64,000 nt of DNA from Heracleum sosnowskyi. Taxonomy: Eukaryota > Streptophyta > Magnoliopsida > Apiales > Apiaceae. A program made the position numbers and the translations under genes. Below, one piece after another: positions 58,401 through 64,000 of the stretch. The notes under the pieces were generated by a model. It was not told where the DNA came from. It was given only the letters and a program-made list of their open reading frames with translations, and ran no database searches. Positions within the stretch are counted from its first letter, which is position 1. Each line of letters begins with the position of its first letter. The DNA is taken from positions 1,984,001-2,048,000 of the forward strand of contig JAUIZM010000018.1 in the NCBI GenBank assembly GCA_030848705.1. The letters are read 5' to 3'.

Positions 58401-59800
58401 TTACGAACAGAAATAAGATTTTTAACAATTTTGGGTGCGTGGAGAACATTTTTAAGAGACATAGGAGGGTGAGGAGAGGATAAGGAAGTGTGACCATAAC
58501 CCTGAATTGGAATAACATTACCATTACCAACAACAATGCCATTATGATGAGAATTACAATGATTGCTCAAATTAAAATAAGACGAGAAATTACCATTGGA
58601 GGACGTCATATGAGACGTAGCACCAGTATCCATGTACCAGGATGGATCAGGTTGATTGAGAGACATGGTATGCATGGCAGACTCAATATCTGTTGGAGTA
58701 TACGGAGCTGATTGTCCAACAGTTGATCCAGTGAAAGCTTGTTGGGGTCTCGAACCAAGAACTCCAGGCTGCGACTGTGGAATCCCCATAGGACGTGGCT
58801 GCGTCCATCCTTGAGTTGGATATGGACAAGGCGGAGTAGACCACCCTTGCATCCACGGCCAAGGTTGAAAATAATTTGGTGGCCACTGCTGGGAACCCCA
58901 CTGCATCCTATTTTGTTGTTGGTGCTGCTGTCCACCATTACTACGACCACGACCATTATCCATACGACCCCCACCAGAACCTCGACCTCCACCAGAACCG
59001 GACCTTTTATTGTTTTTCCGATTATTATTCTGCTTATTCCCCCGGAAATGTGCAGATCCTTGATTCGAACCTGTCTCTTCAAAATCCTTCTGCGAGGTAA
59101 CCAACATAGCAGACTCAGCCCCGGTGGCAGCCTCCTTCGCCAACCCAGCCTCCTCTAACGTTAACATAGACCTGGCTTGATAGAATTTGGGGAGTGGATC
59201 ACTTTGACGGATGACTGTCCCAACACCACGATATGCCCTTGGTAAACCAGACACCAACTGAATAACAAGTCGACTATCCGACACCGGTGCCCCAACATTT
59301 TTAAGTTGATCAGCAATAGACTTGAGACGCTGACAGTAGGCCGAAACAGTCGGAAAATTCTCCATTCTCGTACTGGAGAATTCAGCCTCTAAAGTTACCA
59401 CACGGGAATTCTTGTTGTCCTGGAAAATGTCACGTAATCTGTTCCATGCTTCCATAGCCGTGGCATCCGGTTCAATGATTGTATGCAAGAGGTCATTGGA
59501 GATAGTCGCATAAATCCAGGAAAGAACCGTTGCATCAAGCGTCGACCACAATTCCTTTTCATCCTCAGTCGAAAGGACTTTCTCTGTGCCTTTAGAAGGA
59601 GGAATAATATGAGAAAGAACCTTATGAGAACGTGCAGTAATTTTAAAAAGTTCTGCCCATGTCGAATATTGGACATTCTCCATCTCAAGAACGATGGAAA
59701 TATGATTACGGATATTAGATACCGCTAGAGCTGGATGAAAGGAGCTCGAGCTCTTGTTACCAGACATGGACATGGTTTGCTGAGTACCTTCATCAGCCAT
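55433..59800 (-). CDS. Copia gag-pol polyprotein, intact (1455 aa)
   Basis: A single frame with all enzymatic parts of a Copia element. Gag (UBN2 type) at about 40-230, then a Gly/Arg/Asn- and Gln-rich stretch (250-310) where most relatives have a CCHC zinc knuckle; I see none. Aspartic protease DTG at 391-393 (SWYMDTGATSHMTS). GAG-pre-integrase/integrase zinc region at 527-561 (H..H..C..C). Integrase DDE D588, D650, E686 with 35 residues between the last two. Reverse transcriptase from about 970, with VDD at 1135-1137 (LIYVDDIIL). RNase H near 1260-1430, including YTDADWGGCPDTRRSTSGY and SSAEAEYRG. Ends at the LTR border. No stop, shift or missing catalytic residue was found, so it may be competent. 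An ordinary genomic retrotransposon protein, not a host gene. Confidence 0.95.
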   Translation of the reverse strand: MADEGTQQTMSMSGNKSSSSFHPALAVSNIRNHISIVLEMENVQYSTWAELFKITARSHKVLSHIIPPSKGTEKVLSTEDEKELWSTLDATVLSWIYATISNDLLHTIIEPDATAMEAWNRLRDIFQDNKNSRVVTLEAEFSSTRMENFPTVSAYCQRLKSIADQLKNVGAPVSDSRLVIQLVSGLPRAYRGVGTVIRQSDPLPKFYQARSMLTLEEAGLAKEAATGAESAMLVTSQKDFEETGSNQGSAHFRGNKQNNNRKNNKRSGSGGGRGSGGGRMDNGRGRSNGGQQHQQQNRMQWGSQQWPPNYFQPWPWMQGWSTPPCPYPTQGWTQPRPMGIPQSQPGVLGSRPQQAFTGSTVGQSAPYTPTDIESAMHTMSLNQPDPSWYMDTGATSHMTSSNGNFSSYFNLSNHCNSHHNGIVVGNGNVIPIQGYGHTSLSSPHPPMSLKNVLHAPKIVKNLISVRKFTTDNSVTVEFDPFGFSVKDLQTGVPIMRCESRGDLYPLTNFINQALHSTFAAITPSLWHDRLGHPGAQVLDTLRVNKSIDCSRRSHSSICRSCVFGKHIKLPFVSSSSSTLQPFDIIHSDLWTSPVLSTMGHKYYLVLLDDFSNFLWTFPIAKKSDVFDKFLEFQAHIRTQFECNIKTVQCDNGREFDNRYFWNFCKNNGMSFRLSCPHTSSQNGKAERKIRTINNITRTLLAHASLPPYFWNHALQMATYLLNVLPTKVLGNVSPLEILYQRVPSYSNLRVFGCLCYPLIPSTTIHKLHPRSTPCVFLGYPPHHRGYKCFDLSSNQIIICRHVLFDEQVFPFANLHISSPSSYEFLADGFSPYSVYHLQTQGPPQTHNHNTQQTHQGSPPPSPGHLPHSPPESPFLSSPFNTTSSVSSLSTSPNSSPQTAPSSPTPINQHPMVTRSQRGIFKPNKKYSDGAYTTQVSRSPLPRNPVDALRDPNWKMAMDDEYNALIKNKTWDLVPRPPGVNVIRSMWIFTHKVNSDGVFERHKARLVGNGKTQLVGIDCGETFCSVVKPATIRTVLSLSLSQNWPIHQLDVKNAFLHGNLKETVYMHQPLGYRDRTCPDYVCLLRKSIYGLRQSPRTWSEKFTDFVLSIGFTNSKCDNSLFVYRSGSNMAYILIYVDDIILTASSDALRISIMDLLSSEFAMKDLGPLSSFLGISVTRHKAGMFLSQKHYAQQIIERAGMSSCKPSYTPVDTKAKVSATASSVVENPTLYRSLAGALQYLTFTRPDISYAVQQVCLHMHDPRVDHMQALKRIIRYIQGTQDYGLHLYSSSPTSLVSYTDADWGGCPDTRRSTSGYCVFLGDNLISWSSKRQPTLSKSSAEAEYRGVANVVSESCWLRNLLLELHCPVKKATIVYCDNVSAIYLSGNPVQHQRTKHIEMDIHFVREKVARGEVRVLHVPSRYQVADIFTKGLPRILFEDFRDSLSVRLPTASTEGVC

Positions 59801-59904
59801 GGTAATAAAAAAGAAACTAAAGAAATAAGAAGAAAGGAGAAGAGTGATAGAGCGAAGCGGAAGGAAAGAAAAGATCTTGATATCGCCCTAAAGCTCTGAT
59901 ACCA

Positions 59905-60096
59905 TATTAGAAACAATTCCTCATCTCTTTCATTAACATTACTGGAATATATACAATGTACAACACATCCCCTCAATGCTATAATTAAGGATCTAAATAT
60001 ATCTATAACTAACTATAGGAACAGACTCCCTAATCATATCCATAATTATCTCATACACTAATCATATCCATAATTATCTCACAGATATGTTTAACA
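59905..60096 (-). repeat. 5' LTR of the Copia element
   Basis: 192 bp. Followed on the minus strand by the tRNA-Met primer-binding site at about 59893-59904 and then by the gag-pol start at 59800. Confidence 0.95.
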
Positions 60097-60408
60097 TTTA
60101 GTACTCACGCTGATCTCAAATCCTGGATACGCCACTAGCTCAGTTATTTGTTACCTATAGCACTAATTAATTTTTAACAACTGCATCAAACAATATTTTA
60201 CAGATTTCACATGTCTGCAAATGGAACTTTGTTATTAATTTAGTTGCTGAAAATTTCAACAAAAAAGTTCTTTCAGAAAAGAAAGTTCATCCAACCCTAG
60301 TTGTTACTTTAGGGAAAAAAAGAAATGAAAAAATGTCTACAAAAATGCGTGGTGATCACTTTTGTACATGTTGGAGTTAGTAAAATAGCTGAATCATACA
60401 ATCCTAAC

Positions 60409-60711
60409 TCATAATCCCCCCAAGCGAGAAGTGAGATCAAGAAACGTATCCTCTCTGCACGGTATTGTAAGTCCACCATTAGGATGGTGAAAGCCATTTT
60501 CTTCCTCGGCTTGACTTAACAAGTCTTGAAAAGAAGATTTGTTTAAGAACGATAATGGAATCACGAATCGTTTCTTTTCTTGTTCTCCGACATAGACGGC
60601 AAAATAACCCTTTGGTACATTTAACACTGTAGAACCTGTATGCCTGGAAATCAAGGAAGATCGTCGAAGAATTTGTTTAGCTTGATTAATAAGAGGCATA
60701 CGAATAGCCAT
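60409..60711 (-). CDS. SAUR: Short SAUR (SAUR20-24/15A type), cluster copy 3
   Basis: 100 aa, MAIRMPLINQAKQILRRSSL, ISRHTGSTVLNVPKGYFAVY, then VGEQEKKRFVIPLSFLNKSS, FQDLLSQAEEENGFHHPNGG, LTIPCREDTFLDLTSRLGGL. Three residues differ from copy 2 (D26G, N63D, Y72N) and nine from copy 1. The coding and 3' parts follow copy 2, whereas the promoter and 5' UTR are nearly identical to copy 1, so the gene is a mosaic. Y72 is Tyr or Phe in the other SAURs of the window. The TATA box is at 60821-60830. The gene lies in module 3, right of the Copia-containing insertion. Confidence 0.93.
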   Translation of the reverse strand: MAIRMPLINQAKQILRRSSLISRHTGSTVLNVPKGYFAVYVGEQEKKRFVIPLSFLNKSSFQDLLSQAEEENGFHHPNGGLTIPCREDTFLDLTSRLGGL

Positions 60712-61315
60712 GGATCTGAAGAATGAATAAGAAATAATAATCTCTTGAGGACTTGAAACGAAGAAACCTTAGATAGTTGAGCTTGATAGTTTTGATGAGT
60801 GTTAGATGAATTGTAAGTGGATATATATAGATGCCCTTTGTAAGTGGATTACATTTCGACAAGAAAATGAGGGGTGTGGGTACCTTACTTGTTGGGTTAG
60901 TGATAAACTCTAGTATATGGAGTGCACATGGCTCTGTTTTGCAACTCAGCATCAAGGAGATAACATGGGGATTTATAAGATATAATTATATACGACTGAT
61001 GTAGTTATTGAAGATATCTATTTATGAACATGAAAAGACTAGAATTATTGTGGCAAAATGTATCGAACTGCTAATGTGGAGAGGAGACTGAAACAGTCAA
61101 GTTAAGAAGATACATTGGCATTTTGTTACACATGGTTCTGCCTCCTTACAACATTAGAAATTATGTAGGGCTTCTGATAGCTGAACATTTCTATTTCATT
61201 TTGCATCGGAGGCCCTGAAAGTGACAAGTCTTGACCAAGCAATTGAGATAGAAATGTCACTGGCTTACCTAACTAGATAGATTGGCTGCCACTAAGAAAA
61301 ATTCTGAAGGGTCAG
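60712..61315. other. Remainder of SAUR module 3
   Basis: Promoter of the SAUR at 60409 and then diverged copies of module 2 intergenic DNA (61080-61260 resembles 50565-50900). The module is cut off by the second Copia element at 61316. Confidence 0.6.
60821..60830 (-). promoter_or_regulatory. TATA box, SAUR cluster copy 3
   Basis: ATATATATAG on the + strand, about 110 bp before the ATG at 60711; same context as at 44555. Confidence 0.6.
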
Positions 61316-62618
61316 TGTTAAAGTCCAAGGCCCATGTCTAGTTATAGGCCCATGTTCTAGCCCATGTTCTAGTTATAGTCCAGTCCAGTTGTCTAAGTCA
61401 AAGCTCTGCAGCAAGAGTACAAAATGTCTGAGCACCTGTAAGCTCAAGTACTGATATAGCTGTTAATGTCTTTTGTCTAGTAAGTAAGTTTGTCTGGTCT
61501 AGGTTGGTGCTAGGTGGTCAGTTTTCCAATCTTGTCTGGTAGTAGAATAGCTGAATTAAAAAGGTTCAGAGGGCAACTTTATGTTTCAAGAAAGAATGTG
61601 TTAGGAATATGTTGTTCTTGATGATAAGCATAAAACACTTAGTAGAATTTGTGTAAAGTCAATTTTGTAGCTGTCAACGAAATAGCATGCTTAGCAGTGT
61701 TTCGTTGACAGGAAGCTCATCAACGAAATGAGTGTTGTAGCAATTGCATTGTACAATACTTCACAGTATGATAGGCATTCTATTATATGTTTTAGATAGG
61801 TTTTCTAAGTCATGTTGACTAAGTACTAGATAGGCAAAATAGGTTGGTTAATTGTAAATATGTTATGCCTTGTAATTCTGCCTAAGTGAAGACATGTCAA
61901 CGGTATGAAGATTACTCTGTCAACGGTATGGAGTCTACCCATCAACGAAACGAGGGAAACACCATCAACGGAATGAAGAATGAAGCTATCAATGAAACAC
62001 ATCTCCTTGCTATCAACGAATCAATGTTGCTTTTTGAACAGTTGACAAAGTGATAGTGACAGTTTACTGAACAGATCTAAAAGGAGATATGAAAGTGTAC
62101 TTTGCATTGGAAGCCATCAAAGTGGTTACTGGAAATAAGGAAACATTCCAATTTCCAATAAGGCTCTTGGGAATGATTATAATGAGCATGAAGACAAAAG
62201 CTAAGATCTCCAAGGACCATTGGACAAAAGGAATGAAAAGCAAGCTACTGATGGTTACTACTATTATTCTTTAGTTTAACCAAACGTAGAATTGTAAACT
62301 TGGGATTATATAACCAAGTGTAGCAGTTACTTTAGAAGTAAGAGAAGAAACACAAATAGATTGTATTAGCTATTCTTGAGAGCAATTCTTCTCTACAACC
62401 TTGTAACTGAGCAGCTGTGTACTTTTGTATCACAGATTATTTCCGCAATAAAAACACTTCAGTTGGATCATCAAACAATCCAACTGAATTATTTATATCT
62501 TGTGTTTTTATTTATTCAGTTCAGTTTTATTTTATAAAGTGTTTTAGTTTCAAGAAAATATCAAGAATTGTATTCAACCCCCCCTTCTACAATTCTGTTA
62601 GGTCATTTGGGAATAACA
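61316..62618 (+). repeat. 5' LTR of the second Copia element
   Basis: 1303 bp with TGTTA...TAACA ends. A TATA-like GATTATATAACC is at about 62306-62317 and a poly-A signal-like CAATAAAAAC at about 62447. The upstream part contains nine copies of a (G/A)TCAACGRAA(T/C) motif between 61673 and 62020. Confidence 0.85.
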
Positions 62619-62682
62619 ATTGGTATCAGAGAGAGCTTCTAACATACAAGAAGTTTAAAGATCAAGACCAAAAACAGAAACC

Positions 62683-64000
62683 ATGGTGAAGAAGGATGCA
62701 GGTGTGAAGATACCAGTTCTTGATAAAGACAATTACTTTCACTGGAAAGTAAAGATGCATTTACATCTCATGTCTATGGATGAGAGGTATGTAGACTGCA
62801 TTGAGAAAGGTCCACACGTTCCCATGAAGCTTGATTCTAGAGTTGGACTGCCAGATGATGCACCTGATGTAGAGATTCCAAAAACTGTCTCAGAATGGAC
62901 TGTTGAAGATATTGCAGAAGTTCATAAAGACAAAAGGACCATGAACATTCTGTTTAATGGTTTGGAGCAAGAGATGTTTGACAATGTTATCAACTGTACA
63001 ACCTCTAAGGAAGTATGGGATACTGTTAGAACACTCTGTGAAGGAACTGAGCAAGTCAGGGAAAATAAAATGCAACTCCTTATACAACAATATGAGCATT
63101 TTCATTTTAAAGCTGGTGAAACCCTAAATGACACGTTCAGTAGGTTTCAAAAGCTTTTGAATGGATTAAAGTTGTATGGGAGGATCTATCAAACCAAGGA
63201 TTCAAACCTTAAATTTCTTAGAGCTCTTCCAAAAGAATGGAAGCCTATGACTGTTTCTCTCAGAAACACTCAAGAGTACAAAGACTACACTCTTGAAAGG
63301 CTTTATGGAACCTTGAAGACTTATGAGCTGGAAATGGAGCAAGATGAAGAAATTGAAAAGGTACAGAAGAAGGGTGGATCTATTGCATTGATTGCATCAG
63401 TGAACCAACTTGAAGATGACAATAAAGAAGCTGCAAAGGCCACAACTAGTCGATCTAGTTGTAGGAGTGATGTTAGCAAGGGTAAAGACAAGATGACAGA
63501 AGAAGAAGAATCAGAACCAGCCAACTTGGAGGACTTAGATGAGATTGATGAACACATTGCTTTTCTGTCTAGAAAATTCTCTAAGTTCAAGTTCAAAAGA
63601 AACTCAGAAGCAAGGCCACCAAGAAGAGACTTTCAACCTAGCAAAACAAACTGGATTGATAAGTCTAAGTCAAAATGTTTCAATTGTGGAATGCTTGGTC
63701 ACTTTGCTGGAGACTGCAGAAAGCCCAAGGTTGAGAAGGGCAACAGGAAATTTGAGCCTGTTGATTATAAAAAGAAATACTTTGAACTTCTCAAACAAAA
63801 AGAAAAGGCTTTCATGTCTCAGGAGTATGATTGGGCTGGTAATGGTGAAGATTCTGATGATGATGTTGAGTATGTCAACTTGGCTCTTATGGCTGACAAT
63901 CATGAGCAGGAAGCAAGTTCCTCAAGCAACCAGGTAACAATTACTAATCTTTCTGAGCTTTCTAAAGAGGAATGCGACAATGCAGTAAATGAAATGTCTA
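62683..64000 (+). CDS. Copia gag-pol, N-terminal part (open at window end)
   Basis: From ATG at 62683 the frame is open through the last base (439 codons). It starts MVKKDAGVKIPVLDKDNYFH with the W/YFHWK pattern of DUF4219/UBN2-type gag, continues with the UBN2 domain (SKEVWDTVRTLCEGTEQVRE, NKMQLLIQQYEHFHFKAGET, FLRALPKEWKPM), then a Lys/Glu-rich linker and a CCHC zinc knuckle CFNCGMLGHFAGDC at about residues 331-344. It ends in an acidic region (GEDSDDDVEYVN). No defects were seen so far. Unlike the first Copia element, it keeps the zinc knuckle. Protease and polymerase parts lie beyond the window. Confidence 0.9.
   Translation, partial: MVKKDAGVKIPVLDKDNYFHWKVKMHLHLMSMDERYVDCIEKGPHVPMKLDSRVGLPDDAPDVEIPKTVSEWTVEDIAEVHKDKRTMNILFNGLEQEMFDNVINCTTSKEVWDTVRTLCEGTEQVRENKMQLLIQQYEHFHFKAGETLNDTFSRFQKLLNGLKLYGRIYQTKDSNLKFLRALPKEWKPMTVSLRNTQEYKDYTLERLYGTLKTYELEMEQDEEIEKVQKKGGSIALIASVNQLEDDNKEAAKATTSRSSCRSDVSKGKDKMTEEEESEPANLEDLDEIDEHIAFLSRKFSKFKFKRNSEARPPRRDFQPSKTNWIDKSKSKCFNCGMLGHFAGDCRKPKVEKGNRKFEPVDYKKKYFELLKQKEKAFMSQEYDWAGNGEDSDDDVEYVNLALMADNHEQEASSSSNQVTITNLSELSKEECDNAVNEMS

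Larger units (their letters stand above)
55217..60096 (-). mobile_element. Complete Copia LTR retrotransposon, 4.88 kb
   Basis: LTRs at 55217-55438 (3' LTR) and 59905-60096 (5' LTR), flanked by a 5-bp duplication TTTAG (55212-55216 and 60097-60101). On the minus strand each LTR starts TGTTAAACATATC and ends GTTTCTAATA. The primer-binding site TGGTATCAGAGC (initiator Met tRNA type) directly follows the 5' LTR, and a polypurine tract TGAGGGGGTG precedes the 3' LTR. One uninterrupted gag-pol frame fills the interior. LTRs match completely apart from one 30-bp repeat-unit difference, so insertion was recent. Confidence 0.96.
54995..60137. mobile_element. Short hAT-type element (about 258 bp) split by a Copia insertion
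   Basis: The left end CAGTGGCGGATG at 54995 and the right end TACGCCACTA at 60137 are inverted partners. Flanks are CCTCAGTT (54987-54994) and GCTCAGTT (60138-60145), a 7/8 match to an 8-bp hAT duplication. The paralogous site at 43880-43890 has a single GCTCAGTT and no element. The Copia element 55217-60096 lies inside. Confidence 0.75.
61316..64000 (+). mobile_element. Second Copia LTR retrotransposon, 5' part (continues beyond the window)
   Basis: The 5' LTR spans 61316-62618 (TGTTAAAG ... GAATAACA), followed two bases later by the primer-binding site TGGTATCAGAG (62621-62631) and the gag start at 62683. LTR length (1.3 kb), the CCCCCCCTTCTACAATTCTG phrase near the LTR end and the gag type resemble SIRE/Maximus-like Copia elements. 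The 3' part lies outside, so completeness is unknown. Confidence 0.88.

Noticed and set aside
58606..59158. Several open frames on both strands inside the Copia gag
   Set aside because: Alternative frames of the low-complexity Gly/Arg/Gln coding stretch.

Overview
This is nuclear DNA from a flowering plant, most likely a eudicot. It is AT-rich, has introns with GT/AG borders, carries typical plant genes and is full of plant transposons. I suspect an asterid (perhaps Apiaceae), but the sequence alone does not prove it. No prokaryotic or organellar gene set is present.

Left part (1-22 kb), single-copy housekeeping genes: the last exon of a group I bZIP transcription factor (+); an intronless plastid amidophosphoribosyltransferase of purine synthesis (-); a two-exon Pin1-type parvulin prolyl isomerase (-); a decayed Mutator-like element (MULE) of about 4.7 kb that still holds an intact GRF zinc-finger/membrane ORF in convergent orientation; a tiny three-exon mitochondrial ATP synthase e-type subunit (+); and a three-exon plastid ribosome-binding factor A (-).

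Middle part (22-40 kb): a graveyard of MITEs, a hAT relic, and several Helitron-like elements with TC...CTAG ends lying between A and T. One real gene sits here, a SAUR49-like gene at 26.7 kb. About 10 kb (30.2-40.8 kb) has no gene I can recognise.

Right part (40-61 kb): a tandem cluster of small auxin-up RNA (SAUR) genes, one SAUR50-like and eight of the short SAUR15A/SAUR20-24-like type (one truncated), plus a three-exon heavy-metal-associated isoprenylated protein (HIPP) gene. The SAUR cluster grew by segmental duplication: modules at about 43.6-46.5, 49.85-53.2 and 54.2-61.3 kb share both genes and intergenic DNA. The third module was split by a Helitron and a hAT element, and the hAT element was then entered by an intact Copia retrotransposon. 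The sister module at 43.87 kb preserves the uninterrupted site. The window ends inside a second, large-LTR Copia element whose gag frame is open to the edge.

The order amidophosphoribosyltransferase / RbfA / SAUR49-like / SAUR50-like / short-SAUR array matches, as far as I recall, the gene order around ASE2 on Arabidopsis chromosome 4. The host genes therefore look like an old conserved block inflated by transposons. The functional theme is plastid and purine housekeeping next to a fast-evolving auxin-response gene array.
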